Notes: generated by a model from the sequence alone, not told the origin. A stretch of DNA of 64,000 nucleotides from Veillonella atypica KON (GCF_002959915.1 NZ_PPDE01000003.1:1-64000); one strand, 5' to 3'; positions 8,888-17,617 are shown, numbered from the stretch's first letter. Program-made: numbers and translations.

Positions 8888-9789
8888 TAGAATGTCACTC
8901 CTTTGTGAGATAAAATTTCGTACTTACCGTCTTTATCAAATACCATATGTCCGCGACGATGGTTCCAGCAACCAACGTTAACAGCTACGGAAATTACAGA
9001 TGGATGGCGAGAACCATGTTCGATGTTTACACCCATAACAGATTTGTCACCACCCATACCTTGAGGTCCAAGGTGCAATGCATTAATACCGTCTTCAAGT
9101 AATTGTTCCATGTACGCTGCTTTTTCATTATCTGCTTTGGAGGATACAGGGCGCATCAATGCTTTTTTAGACATAGTTGCTGCTGTATCGATAGATGTAG
9201 CAATACCTACACCAACCAATAATGGAGGACATGCATTCAAACCATAACTTGTCATCAAGTCCAATACGAATTTAGCTACCCCTTCATAACCTTCGCCTGG
9301 CATCAATGTTTTACCAGATCCTGGCAAGGAACAACCGCCACCGGCCATATATGGGAAAATTTCTACATCATCACGATCAGGTACGATATCCCATGTAATG
9401 TAAGGTGCAGTGCGACCAATATTTTTACCAGTATTGAATTCATCAAATGTTTCTACACAGTTATGACGAAGTGGCGCATCTTGCGTAGCTTGATATGTGG
9501 CATTGCGCAAGATTTCTTCAAGTTCACCAATTAATGGATAATTAGAACCAACCTTCACCCAGAATTGCAATACTCCTGTATCTTGGCAAGAAGGACGATT
9601 CAATTCATACGCAAGGTCCATATTTTTATGCATCGTTTCATAAATTGTTTTAGCTAATGGATTCTTTTCATCGGCTGCCAATTCTTTAATTTTAGCTTCC
9701 ACATCATCAGGTAATTTCTTTGCCATATAAGCAATGAACTTAGCAATGACATTCGTCATCTCTTGTACTTGTTGTTCTTTCGTACTCAT
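8887..9789 (-). CDS. class I fumarase / L-tartrate dehydratase alpha subunit
   Basis: Catalytic alpha subunit of 300 aa that carries a 4Fe-4S cluster. The three likely cluster cysteines are in RPSCQDTG, the segment following [12 protein letters not shown], and [15 protein letters not shown] precedes ATG 9789; the longer frame to 9813 includes that site and is rejected. It is first in the operon, with the beta subunit and then the SLC13 transporter. The promoter carries a 14-nt motif shared with the SemiSWEET gene. A second, oxygen-stable fumarase (fumC) is at 29740-31095. Confidence 0.88.
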   Translation of the reverse strand: MSTKEQQVQEMTNVIAKFIAYMAKKLPDDVEAKIKELAADEKNPLAKTIYETMHKNMDLAYELNRPSCQDTGVLQFWVKVGSNYPLIGELEEILRNATYQATQDAPLRHNCVETFDEFNTGKNIGRTAPYITWDIVPDRDDVEIFPYMAGGGCSLPGSGKTLMPGEGYEGVAKFVLDLMTSYGLNACPPLLVGVGIATSIDTAATMSKKALMRPVSSKADNEKAAYMEQLLEDGINALHLGPQGMGGDKSVMGVNIEHGSRHPSVISVAVNVGCWNHRRGHMVFDKDGKYEILSHKGVTF

Positions 9790-9869
9790 CGTAAACCTCC
9801 AACAGGACTTCATTATTTAAAACTTAGCATTTATTTTGTATCGGAACCTTAGCTCCTTTCGATGATTTC

Positions 9870-9901
9870 ATTATACTCTTTTTTCAGGATATAACTATCC
9901 A
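9870..9901 (-). promoter_or_regulatory. fumarase operon promoter with putative activator site
   Basis: On the minus strand a perfect TATAAT (9870-9875) has no good -35 box. Instead the motif TGGATAGTTATATC (9888-9901) ends 12 nt upstream, covering the -35 position. The same motif at the same spacing stands before the SemiSWEET gene (11703-11716). This is the geometry of a promoter driven by an activator bound next to RNA polymerase; the AraC-type proteins encoded alongside are candidates. Confidence 0.6.
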
Positions 9902-10174
9902 ATATACAAGTTGATTTTTGAGAGTGAAATCCCTATGCAATCATAATGAATCACCTATATAAGTAAATTTTAACGCATACAAAATATACAATTTAACCTA
10001 TATACAAGCACAAAAAGAGCACTACCTATCAAAAAGTAGTGCTCTTTCAGGATCTAATGACCAATTACTTTAGAATATACAAAATTACCTATACCTAATG
10101 ATTGTATATCTCCCTAAATTTAAAACGCAAAACCATAAAATTATAACAATTTACAATGGCTGTACTAATTAAGG
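9902..10174. other. gene-free stretch downstream of the first araC gene
   Basis: Apart from the terminator at 10010-10048 I see only AT-rich sequence. No open frame or tRNA-like fold is present. Part of it may hold distal regulator sites for the fumarase promoter. Confidence 0.5.
10010..10048 (-). terminator. terminator of the first araC gene
   Basis: AAAGAGCACTAC (10014-10025) and GTAGTGCTCTTT (10036-10047) form a perfect 12-bp stem followed on the minus strand by TTTTTG. A related but weaker hairpin follows the second araC gene. Confidence 0.8.
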
Positions 10175-11197
10175 TTAGGATTGTAATTTTTTAACAACAG
10201 ATTCAAGCTGTTCTCTAACAACTTGTAATTTTTGATTCGCTTCCTCTAGCTTTAACTTATAACTAGAATCATGTTCATAAGGCAAACAAGATTGCAGTAG
10301 TTCTACAATATCTTCCTCTTGTGTAGATATAATCTCTTTCCAATTATGTAATTTGGTCTTACGCCCTAACTCTTTTGCTTGCTTACGATATTCTGATGGT
10401 GTCGTATGAAAGTGCTTTTTAAAGGCAACATTAAAGGCTTTAATATCTGCAAAGCCACAACTACTTGCAATATGAGCAACCCCATCATCAGAATTAGCTA
10501 AACGAACTGTAGCCTCCCTTAGCCTCATCCGCAAGAGATACTCTAAAAAGGAAACGCCTAATTGGCGTTTAAAGAACTGAGATGTATAGTTCACATTATA
10601 ACCACCGATTTGGGCAATATCTTCTAATTCAATCTTTTGCTGATAATTTTTATCTATATAGGCAATCATCTTATCAAAGGTAGCTACTGTCATATCAACA
10701 GGCTTACCATGAATCGACTTAACCGCATCAATTTCATCATATACCTCACTGGCTAATGCTAAATAGTAATGTTCTAACCACATCTGATTAATGGGGCTTT
10801 CACCATTAGACTTAATCAACATCATCATGGCTGCGTGATGTCGTAAAGAGGTAAAGAACGGATTATGCCGATTAGACTTATCAGAGCGTATCACAAATTG
10901 ATACATTCCAAAGTTCGGATCAAATTGTTGAAAGAAATCCTTACCTACATGAATAACCAATGCCGTCGTATCCTGCTCTAATGCCAACGTAGCGTGCCCC
11001 ACTTGAGGAGAAATAATGATAGAGTCGAGAGGTTCCATTGTGAAAACCTCACTATTACAACTCATCTCGATACGGCCCTTTAGCAAAATAAGAATTTCCG
11101 TTTCTCCATGCCAGTTGTAATGATAAGTACTAACCTTGTATATATGGCTACTGAAATCTATATGATTATGTTTATATGTATAGTAAAAGTAATCCAT
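10175..11197 (-). CDS. AraC-family regulator, copy 1
   Basis: Cytosolic 340-aa regulator: an N-terminal cupin sensor (about 20-110, with HWHGETEILILLKG-like ligand-pocket residues), a linker, two helix-turn-helix motifs (about 180-280, with IAQIGGYNV and IASSCGFADIKAFNVAFK), and an uncommon C-terminal tail of some 55 residues rich in charged residues, probably coiled coil. GAGGTAATT precedes ATG 11197, and the same start in the paralogue at 12997 supports it. Copy 2 has the same length and is similar throughout. The leader has a promoter and hairpin also conserved between copies. Likely target: the fumarase and SemiSWEET promoters. Confidence 0.88.
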   Translation of the reverse strand: MDYFYYTYKHNHIDFSSHIYKVSTYHYNWHGETEILILLKGRIEMSCNSEVFTMEPLDSIIISPQVGHATLALEQDTTALVIHVGKDFFQQFDPNFGMYQFVIRSDKSNRHNPFFTSLRHHAAMMMLIKSNGESPINQMWLEHYYLALASEVYDEIDAVKSIHGKPVDMTVATFDKMIAYIDKNYQQKIELEDIAQIGGYNVNYTSQFFKRQLGVSFLEYLLRMRLREATVRLANSDDGVAHIASSCGFADIKAFNVAFKKHFHTTPSEYRKQAKELGRKTKLHNWKEIISTQEEDIVELLQSCLPYEHDSSYKLKLEEANQKLQVVREQLESVVKKLQS

Positions 11198-11218
11198 AAT
11201 TACCTCATCTTCTAACAT

Positions 11219-11284
11219 AAAAATGCATCCCTAATAAATCCAAGGGATGCATTTATTATGATATATATAATTAAAAATGGTCAA
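11219..11284 (-). promoter_or_regulatory. promoter and 5' hairpin of araC copy 1
   Basis: Minus strand: TTGACC (11279-11284), 18 nt, CATAAT (11255-11260), then a perfect 12-bp inverted repeat (11221-11232 with 11243-11254) and five T. The expected transcript starts inside the left arm, so the mRNA would begin with a hairpin. The second araC gene has the same layout with a different stem sequence. Confidence 0.65.
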
Positions 11285-11365
11285 CAGCATTTTAAGATTA
11301 TTTATTGATTTAGTCACATCAAGTCCCACGAAAGAGAACTCGATGTGAAATGCTTATGTAGAAAA

Positions 11366-11632
11366 TTACATAAGAGCTGTAATAGCTGCTGCTAAACCGA
11401 AGAAGATGCCTGGTGCATTGGCCAATGCAACTGGAATATCTCTATGTTCTTTAAACAAGCCATATGCTACCCATAATGTGCAGTTGATAGCTGCTACTAA
11501 TGGTTGAATCCAATCGCCTGTGCCTGGATGAGCTAGGTTGTTCATAATTTGTGGGAAATAAGATACATACATTGCTACTGCTGTAACTGTTGCAACTTTA
11601 CCTACGTTTTCCATGAATTTAATACGAGTCAT
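11366..11632 (-). CDS. SemiSWEET-family small transporter
   Basis: An 88-aa membrane protein with three predicted helices, the size of bacterial SemiSWEETs, which dimerise to carry sugars. The first helix contains YVSYFPQIMNNL with the PQ pair; the second segment INCTLWVAYGLF and third APGIFFGLAAAIT fit the family, including the Asn in helix 3's approach (VALANAPG). GGAGG (11638-11642) precedes ATG 11632. It has its own promoter carrying the motif shared with the fumarase operon and lies between two AraC paralogues. Because of that linkage the substrate may be an organic acid-related compound rather than sugar; this is inference. Confidence 0.85.
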   Translation of the reverse strand: MTRIKFMENVGKVATVTAVAMYVSYFPQIMNNLAHPGTGDWIQPLVAAINCTLWVAYGLFKEHRDIPVALANAPGIFFGLAAAITALM

Positions 11633-11684
11633 TATATCCTCCAAAATTAGTAACTCAATACGTGTTTGTTATCTGATGAATCAT

Positions 11685-11716
11685 ATTCTACTCGTTTTGG
11701 TCGATATAACTATCCA
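11685..11716 (-). promoter_or_regulatory. SemiSWEET promoter with putative activator site
   Basis: Minus strand: TAGAAT (11685-11690) preceded, after exactly 12 nt, by TGGATAGTTATATC (11703-11716). Motif and spacing are the same as at the fumarase promoter. There is no good -35 box. Confidence 0.6.
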
Positions 11717-11974
11717 TATTAAAAGGTAATTTATTTAGGTAAAATCATAGAAAACATATGGAATCATTACTATTTTCTCATTTTGATCAATCTAAAATCT
11801 ATAGATTTTCCTATAATAAGAGCACTACTTATCAACAGTAATACTCTTCTAAGAAATATATGATTTTTAAATATATAGAAAATCACCTAGGTCTAATTTT
11901 TCTATATGCTACAAAAAATATTTTGCATGAACAGCAAAAGTTCCATCATTGCCACACCATACTATAGATAGTAA
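11717..11974. terminator. gene-free stretch with imperfect hairpin after araC copy 2
   Basis: AGAGCACTAC and the partly matching AGTAATACTCT (about 11819-11849) form an imperfect hairpin resembling the terminator of copy 1. It may end araC copy 2. Nothing else is recognised in this AT-rich stretch. Confidence 0.45.
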
Positions 11975-12997
11975 TTATAATTCGCTAACAACATCGGCAA
12001 GCTTCGCTTTCAATGATTCTAGCTTGTGGCTCATGTACTCTAACTCCGCCTTTGCTCTAGCATCATCTTCATAAGACAGGAAGGATTGTAATAGGTCTAG
12101 TACATCTTGATTTTCAACCGAAATAATTTCCTTCGAATCTTGTACCATTGTTTTACGTCCAATTTCTTTCACTTGCTTACGATATTCTGTTGGCGTCATA
12201 TGAAAATGCTTTTTGAAAGCTACATTAAAGGCCTTGATATCTGCAAATCCACAACTACTTGCAATCCTTGCAACAGACTCATCCGTACTAGTTAATTGTG
12301 TCGTAGCATCTCGCAGTCTCAACCGCAATACATAGTCCACAAAAGAAATGCCCATTTGCCGTTTAAAGAATTGTGATGTATAGGCCACATTATAGCCACC
12401 TATTCTCGCAATATCTTCTAGTTCTAACTTTTGTTGGTAATGTTCGTCGATATACTCAATCATTTTATCAAAGGTAGCCGGTTTAATATCACCAGGTCTT
12501 GCATTTTCATGGATTTTTTTGACTGGATCAAATTCTCTAAATACATCCCCCGCTAAAGACAAGTAATGATGCTCTATCCACATACGATGAATTGGGTTTT
12601 CACCTTTATTCATTAATAACATCGTCATGGCCGCATGATGACGTAATGTCGTAAAAAATTCATTACGACGTGTGCTCGCATCGGAACGAATAACAAACTC
12701 ATACATGCCAAAATCCGAATCATACTGTTGATAAAATTCATTACCTACTTGAATAACAAAGGCAACCACATCCTCTTCAAGAGCGAGTGTTGAATGTCCC
12801 ACTTGAGGAGAAATAATAACAACATCAAGAGGTTCCATCGTAAAAACCTCATCATTACAACTCATCTCAACACGACCCTTTAAGAGAATAAAAATCTCGG
12901 TCCCTCCGTGCCAATTGTAAGTATAAGTACCAACCTTATATATACTACTGCTAAACTCTATATAATTGTGCTTATAGGTATAATCAAAATAATCCAT
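11975..12997 (-). CDS. AraC-family regulator, copy 2
   Basis: A 340-aa paralogue of the regulator at 10175-11197, with the same cupin, double helix-turn-helix (IARIGGYNV; IASSCGFADIKAFNV) and charged C-terminal tail. The two differ mostly in the linker (about 165-180) and tail. Effector pocket residues near HWHGGTEIFILL are almost the same, so the ligands may be alike. Promoter, 5' hairpin and gene body are all duplicated, pointing to a local duplication of the whole unit followed by divergence. Probably regulates the intervening SemiSWEET gene or the fumarase operon, or both. Confidence 0.88.
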   Translation of the reverse strand: MDYFDYTYKHNYIEFSSSIYKVGTYTYNWHGGTEIFILLKGRVEMSCNDEVFTMEPLDVVIISPQVGHSTLALEEDVVAFVIQVGNEFYQQYDSDFGMYEFVIRSDASTRRNEFFTTLRHHAAMTMLLMNKGENPIHRMWIEHHYLSLAGDVFREFDPVKKIHENARPGDIKPATFDKMIEYIDEHYQQKLELEDIARIGGYNVAYTSQFFKRQMGISFVDYVLRLRLRDATTQLTSTDESVARIASSCGFADIKAFNVAFKKHFHMTPTEYRKQVKEIGRKTMVQDSKEIISVENQDVLDLLQSFLSYEDDARAKAELEYMSHKLESLKAKLADVVSEL

Positions 12998-13019
12998 AGC
13001 ATCTTAACCGCTCCATATG

Positions 13020-13085
13020 AAAAAAGCATCTCATTCCAATCAAAGAGATGCTTTAATTATGATATATTCATTCAATTACGGTCAA
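13020..13085 (-). promoter_or_regulatory. promoter and 5' hairpin of araC copy 2
   Basis: Minus strand: TTGACC (13080-13085), 18 nt, CATAAT (13056-13061), then AAAGCATCTC/GAGATGCTTT (13023-13032 with 13045-13054) and six T before the araC start. It matches the copy 1 leader in layout, with base changes in both stem arms. Confidence 0.65.
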
Positions 13086-13132
13086 TATCATCTTTATTTT
13101 TTAATATCGATTCCGATACATACTGTTCCCAA

Positions 13133-13462
13133 AATTAGTACAGGCCTGTTCTATTTGCAACGAGCCTATACATAGGGTCCTAGAATTAGTACAGGCCTGT
13201 TCTATTCGCGATGAGCCTATACATGCAGTCCTAGAATTAGTACACGCCTGTTCTATTTGTAACGAGCCTATACATATGGTTCCAAAATTAGTACAGGCCT
13301 GTTCTATTTGTAACGAGTCTATACATAGGGTTCTAAAATTAGTACAGGCCTGTTCTATTTGCAACTAACCTATACATATGATCCTAGAATTAGTACAGGC
13401 CTGTAGTATTTGTAACGAGCCTATACATATGGGCCCAGAATTAGTACAGGCCTGTACTAATT
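13133..13462. repeat. array of six 51-bp repeats plus a terminal half-unit
   Basis: Units begin at 13133, 13184, 13235, 13286, 13337 and 13388, exactly 51 bp apart, with a final 24-nt half-unit at 13439. Each begins with a near-palindrome, TTAGTACAGGCCTGTTCTA, and the last half-unit is a perfect 24-bp palindrome. The second part of each unit (GAGCCTATACAT) is also conserved while the last 10 nt vary. The array fills the gap between the araC copy 2 promoter and the moeA terminator. Confidence 0.95.
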
Positions 13463-13490
13463 TAAAAAGGGACTCATACATGAGTCCCTT
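13463..13490 (-). terminator. terminator of the thiT-mobAB-moeA operon
   Basis: AAGGGACTCA (13467-13476) and TGAGTCCCTT (13481-13490) form a perfect stem 9 nt after the moeA stop, followed on the minus strand by TTTTT. Confidence 0.85.
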
Positions 13491-13498
13491 GCAATTTA

Positions 13499-14734
13499 TT
13501 ATATTGTTGGTATGAGGCCTAGCAAATATACCTTAAATATATCTCCTTCATGTACCTCATGTACGCCTTTAGGAATGCAGGCTAAGGCATTAACGGTATA
13601 TAATCCAAGCATGCTGCTACTGTTAAAGTGACGATTTGCCACAAAACGAGGTTGTCCATCACCAAATATGACCTTGCCTTGCACGTAGCGATCAAAGGCA
13701 TTACGTTTAGATAGATCACAATCCATTACACAATTAAGTACTGGGGTGGACCAATTTTTAATACCTTTATATCTACGCAAGGTAGGAACCACTAATAGGT
13801 GCCAACCATTAAAGGCTGCACCGGGATTTCCCGATAAACCAAAGATAAGTTGACCTTTAGGCGTAACGGACCCATAGGAGGCTGCACCGGGACGCATTTG
13901 GATACGACCGTATAAGGTTTTAGCTCCTAACTTTTCATATATAAGAGGCATTGTATCAAACATACCTACAGATACTCCGCCTGAGCTGATGATAATATCT
14001 GCTTGTTCACTGAGTTCAAGAACGCGTTCAATTTCTGCGTATAGTCTATCCGGTGCATCACTCACATGATAATGGGTAACGCGCCGAAAACCTAAATCAG
14101 CAAGTAAACTACAAATCATCATGCGATTTGAATTGTAAATTTTTCCTGCAGTTAAGGGTTCGCCCGGCTCAATAACTTCATAGCCTGATGTAAGAACCAG
14201 TATACGTGGCATCGCATACACAGACACATCGATGCAACCAAGTCCGGTCAAAATTGTCTGCACCGTAGAGGTTATTTCTGTCCCCTTTGGAATAACAACG
14301 GTCCCTGCGGAACATTCTTCACCACGAGGGATAATATGGCTACCCTTTTGTTGCGTACCTTGTATAGTAATCGTAGCCCCTACTTCGCCAGTACCTTTCA
14401 CTTGTTCTTGCATGATAACTGTATCACAAGTACTTGGTACAGGAGCACCTGTCATGATACGTACGGCATGGCCAGTCGTTACAGGCTTATCCCATACGAC
14501 ACCAGCGCCGATGATACCATCGACGATATAGGTATCACAATTAGGATCATATGCTAAGGCATACCCATCCATTGCAGATTTATGAAAAGCGGGCACATCG
14601 GTAGGTGCCAAAACATCTTCGGCTAACACACATCCTTTTGCGTCGCCAACGGCAATGGATTCGATGCTATGATGTTGTTCTCGTAAAGCCTCATTCCACA
14701 AATGAAGCGCTTCATCAACAGTAACGGCTATCAT
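13499..14734 (-). CDS. moeA: molybdopterin molybdotransferase MoeA
   Basis: Inserts molybdate into adenylylated molybdopterin, the last common step of Moco synthesis. At 411 aa it has all MoeA parts: N-terminal domain with SAMDGYAL (about 53-60), the MPT-binding domain with ISSGGVSVGMFD (about 245-256) and LSGNPGAAFNG (about 310-320), and a C-terminal beta domain. The ATG at 14734 lies 20 nt inside the end of mobAB, so the genes are translationally coupled. Confidence 0.95.
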   Translation of the reverse strand: MIAVTVDEALHLWNEALREQHHSIESIAVGDAKGCVLAEDVLAPTDVPAFHKSAMDGYALAYDPNCDTYIVDGIIGAGVVWDKPVTTGHAVRIMTGAPVPSTCDTVIMQEQVKGTGEVGATITIQGTQQKGSHIIPRGEECSAGTVVIPKGTEITSTVQTILTGLGCIDVSVYAMPRILVLTSGYEVIEPGEPLTAGKIYNSNRMMICSLLADLGFRRVTHYHVSDAPDRLYAEIERVLELSEQADIIISSGGVSVGMFDTMPLIYEKLGAKTLYGRIQMRPGAASYGSVTPKGQLIFGLSGNPGAAFNGWHLLVVPTLRRYKGIKNWSTPVLNCVMDCDLSKRNAFDRYVQGKVIFGDGQPRFVANRHFNSSSMLGLYTVNALACIPKGVHEVHEGDIFKVYLLGLIPTI

Positions 14735-15839
14735 CTAAATTCCTCATCATACTTTGTATTCGACATACCAAAGTTGGTATGCATTGATCTAATTTAGTAA
14801 CCTCTATGGTCTCTACGCGTTCTATATCACTGGATATCAGTGATTCTGTATACCCCTCTCTGGTTACCTCTACAATCGGAAATATACCTTGAGATCTCGT
14901 TTCTAGTATAGCAATATCTACAGGTAATTGCTGTACCAAATCATACAGATTAGATTGTTTTTCAGTGCGTATGCGTATGGCCGTTTCCGTTGGGCCTGCA
15001 ATGGCTACGGCCGTGGCGCCTGCTTTCATAGCAAGATCCGTATCAGTTCCTTCATAATCCATGTGAAAACCATGTTTATCGCTTTTTACAACGCCTACAG
15101 AGAAACCAATTTGTTCTAATTCCTTAACGAGTCGCGTTACCACCATAGTTTTACCAGTCTTACGTTTTTCAGCAACCACGCTGATAAGTGGAACTTGACG
15201 ATTAGCATTAACAGCCTCTGCACGAGCCCACTTATAAGCCTCTATATGATTTACATTACGCAAATGATGACCGTAATCACCTGTATCGATAGTTACCACA
15301 GACCCTACAAGGTCTAATGCGTGATGCAAGGATACATCGTCTCCTGCTAACGCAGTTTGTAGTAAAGGAGCAATAGACGGTTTATATATTCCCGCCATCG
15401 GCTCAAAGCGTCCGCTTTCACCAACAGGCACAATAACACGCCAGTCATCGCCCTCTACTTGGTAGAGCCAATCGTAATATAAATTAAAATCCATAAATGG
15501 CATATCTACGGCTAACACCGCATAAGCATGACTCTTGCCTACGGCCAATGTGCTATATAATCCGCCTAATGGACCACTTCGAGGAACAGAATCCCGAACG
15601 ATAGAAACTTTTTCTTTCTCTTTATTCGACAATGTGTCGATAATATTAGCCTGAATGGCTTGGCCTAGACTTTCATCGTCACCGATAGAAATGAGAATGT
15701 CATTAGCATCATGTTCTAATGCATTGCGCAACGCATGAGAAATGAGACTTTCACCATTCGTCCAAGGCAATAAAGCCTTAGGATATCCCATGCGTGAACT
15801 TAGGCCACCAGCCAAAATAATTACGCCTAAATTAAGCAC
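14715..15839 (-). CDS. mobAB: MobA-MobB fusion (molybdenum cofactor guanylyltransferase)
   Basis: A 374-aa fusion of two Moco proteins usually encoded separately. Residues 1-200 are MobA, which attaches GMP to Moco (LAGGLSSRMGYPKALLPW at the N-terminus is the GTP-binding signature; DMPFMD binds metal). Residues 212-374 are MobB, a P-loop GTPase-like partner (AEKRKTGKTMVVTRLV). Indicates that at least one enzyme in this organism uses the bis-MGD form of the cofactor, as in DMSO-reductase-family proteins. It overlaps thiT by 8 nt and moeA by 20 nt. Confidence 0.92.
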   Translation of the reverse strand: MLNLGVIILAGGLSSRMGYPKALLPWTNGESLISHALRNALEHDANDILISIGDDESLGQAIQANIIDTLSNKEKEKVSIVRDSVPRSGPLGGLYSTLAVGKSHAYAVLAVDMPFMDFNLYYDWLYQVEGDDWRVIVPVGESGRFEPMAGIYKPSIAPLLQTALAGDDVSLHHALDLVGSVVTIDTGDYGHHLRNVNHIEAYKWARAEAVNANRQVPLISVVAEKRKTGKTMVVTRLVKELEQIGFSVGVVKSDKHGFHMDYEGTDTDLAMKAGATAVAIAGPTETAIRIRTEKQSNLYDLVQQLPVDIAILETRSQGIFPIVEVTREGYTESLISSDIERVETIEVTKLDQCIPTLVCRIQSMMRNLDDSRYC

Positions 15840-16362
15840 CGCGTTTCAACCCTCTTTTTACCCCTTGGTAAATAAACAACAACACAACAATATTAAGAAT
15901 TCCATCTGGCACCATATAAGATGCATTATAAATCATAGAGTAGATCCATGGATTTTGACCTTGCGGTGCATAACTAGCAAATACAACAGCACCACTTGTT
16001 ACGGACACAAACCAACGAAGCGCAATAGCAACAATAGATCCGCTAACAAGACCTGTCATATTATCTTTGAAATACCCGCACACACCAATAACACCGTAAG
16101 CAAAAAGATAGTCTAGGATGATGCTTAGATAATGGATAGATGATTTAAAACCGAGCAAAAAATGAAGTATACCATATACAACGCCAGCCAAAATACCGCG
16201 TGCACCACCCCAGCGATATGCAAAAATCATGAGAGGTACCATGGATGCGGCCTTAATGGAACCGCCTTGTGGCATATGAAAAAGTGTAATGAAAGATAAT
16301 ACTTGTGCAATAGCAATAGCTACACCAGCTTCTGCTATCATGCGTGTCTTGGAATGCTCCAT
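15832..16362 (-). CDS. thiT: ThiT-like thiamine-binding S component of an ECF transporter
   Basis: A 176-aa membrane protein with six predicted helices. MPQGGSIKAASM near residue 30 and the C-terminal NPWIYSMIYNASYMVPD block match ThiT, where the Trp, Tyr and Asn of the latter line the thiamine site. It depends on EcfA/A'/T proteins encoded elsewhere. Unusually, it heads the mobAB-moeA operon and overlaps mobAB by 8 nt. No TPP riboswitch is visible in the leader; AGGAGG precedes the ATG. Confidence 0.82.
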   Translation of the reverse strand: MEHSKTRMIAEAGVAIAIAQVLSFITLFHMPQGGSIKAASMVPLMIFAYRWGGARGILAGVVYGILHFLLGFKSSIHYLSIILDYLFAYGVIGVCGYFKDNMTGLVSGSIVAIALRWFVSVTSGAVVFASYAPQGQNPWIYSMIYNASYMVPDGILNIVVLLFIYQGVKRGLKRGA

Positions 16363-16483
16363 TAAAATAACCTCCTATTAATATAATGTTTATATAATGG
16401 GCTGAACATAGAGAAAATGTACAGACAAGCTACCTATAAAATTGTATAATAACTATATGAGTGTTTTTAATATTCGGAATGTA

Positions 16484-16512
16484 TTGAAAATTGAAAACAA
16501 ATTCAGTATAAT
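16484..16512 (+). promoter_or_regulatory. promoter of guaC
   Basis: TTGAAA (16484-16489), 17 nt, TATAAT (16507-16512), about 45 nt before the guaC start. AAGGAG at 16540-16545 is the ribosome site. Confidence 0.75.
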
Positions 16513-16556
16513 GGTACAGGTTCAATTTATTATACCTCAAAGGAGATATAGAAACT

Positions 16557-17543
16557 ATGATTAATACAACTAACATCTTCGATTATGAAGACGTACAACT
16601 GATTCCTAATAAATGTATCGTAAACAGCCGTAGCGAATGTGATACTCATGTTAAACTAGGTAATCGTACATTTAAATTGCCTGTAGTTCCTGCCAACATG
16701 CAAACTATCATTGATGAAGAGTTAGCTGAAAAACTAGCAGAAAAAGGCTATTTCTATATCATGCATCGTTTCCAACCTGAACGCCGTCTCGACTTTGTAA
16801 AACGCATGCAAGAAAAAAACTTATATTCTTCTATTTCCATCGGCGTAAAGGAAGAAGAATTTGCATTAGTTGATGAATTAGCAAAAGCTAACCTTATTCC
16901 TGATTATATCACAATCGATATCGCTCATGGTCATTCCAATGCGGTTATCAATATGATTCAATATATTAAAAAGAATTTACCAACAACATTCGTTATCGCT
17001 GGTAACGTAGGTACTCCTGAAGCAGTTCGTGAACTTGAAAACGCTGGCGCTGATGCTACAAAAGTAGGCATCGGTCCTGGTAAAGTTTGTATTACGAAAT
17101 TAAAAACTGGCTTTGGTACTGGCGGTTGGCAATTAGCTGCTGTACGTTGGTGTGCAAAGGCAGCTACGAAACCTATCATCGCTGACGGTGGTATCCGTGA
17201 TCATGGCGACATTGCTAAGTCTATCCGCTTTGGCGCTACTATGGTTATGATTGGTTCTCTATTCGCTGGTCATCAAGAATCTCCAGGGGAAGAAAAAATT
17301 GTTGACGGCCAAGCTGTAAAAGAATACTTTGGTTCCGCTTCTGAATTCCAAAAAGGGGAACGTAAAAATGTAGAAGGCAAAAAAATCTTCATTCCTTCCA
17401 AGGGCTCCATTTTCGATACATTAATCGAAATGGAACAAGATTTACAATCTGCTATCTCCTATGCTGGCGGTACTACTCTACAAGCTATCCGCAAAGTAGA
17501 CTACGTTCTTGTTAAAAACTCAATCTTCAACGGCGACCGCTAA
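16557..17543 (+). CDS. guaC: GMP reductase
   Basis: NADPH-dependent deamination of GMP to IMP, for rebalancing purine pools. The 328-aa protein lacks the CBS domains of IMP dehydrogenase. The loop [17 protein letters not shown] (about 178-194) carries the catalytic Cys, and the [18 protein letters not shown] segment is typical of the GuaC2 branch found in Firmicutes. Monocistronic, with its own promoter and terminator. Confidence 0.94.
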   Translation: MINTTNIFDYEDVQLIPNKCIVNSRSECDTHVKLGNRTFKLPVVPANMQTIIDEELAEKLAEKGYFYIMHRFQPERRLDFVKRMQEKNLYSSISIGVKEEEFALVDELAKANLIPDYITIDIAHGHSNAVINMIQYIKKNLPTTFVIAGNVGTPEAVRELENAGADATKVGIGPGKVCITKLKTGFGTGGWQLAAVRWCAKAATKPIIADGGIRDHGDIAKSIRFGATMVMIGSLFAGHQESPGEEKIVDGQAVKEYFGSASEFQKGERKNVEGKKIFIPSKGSIFDTLIEMEQDLQSAISYAGGTTLQAIRKVDYVLVKNSIFNGDR

Positions 17544-17561
17544 TCGGTTACTAACATACCA

Positions 17562-17606
17562 AGAGAGGCTGCGATTCACACGAATCACAGCCCCTCTTCT
17601 TTTTTA
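17562..17606 (+). terminator. terminator of guaC
   Basis: A long stem between AAGAGAGGCTGCGATTC and GAATCACAGCCCCTCTT, with two mismatches, followed by CTTTTTT. Confidence 0.85.
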
Positions 17607-17617
17607 TGCTCTATAAA

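Noticed and set aside
13101-13364. Open frame of 87 codons with a 17-residue repeat on the minus strand of the 51-bp array
   Set aside because: It is open only because the period is a multiple of three; it begins at TTG with no ribosome site, meets a stop in the fifth unit, and the DNA dyad is conserved better than a protein would need.
13133-13462. CRISPR array
   Set aside because: Units are contiguous 51-mers without unique spacers, and no cas gene is near.
16363-16440. TPP riboswitch before thiT
   Set aside because: No CTGAGA or ACCTGA motif in the short leader.
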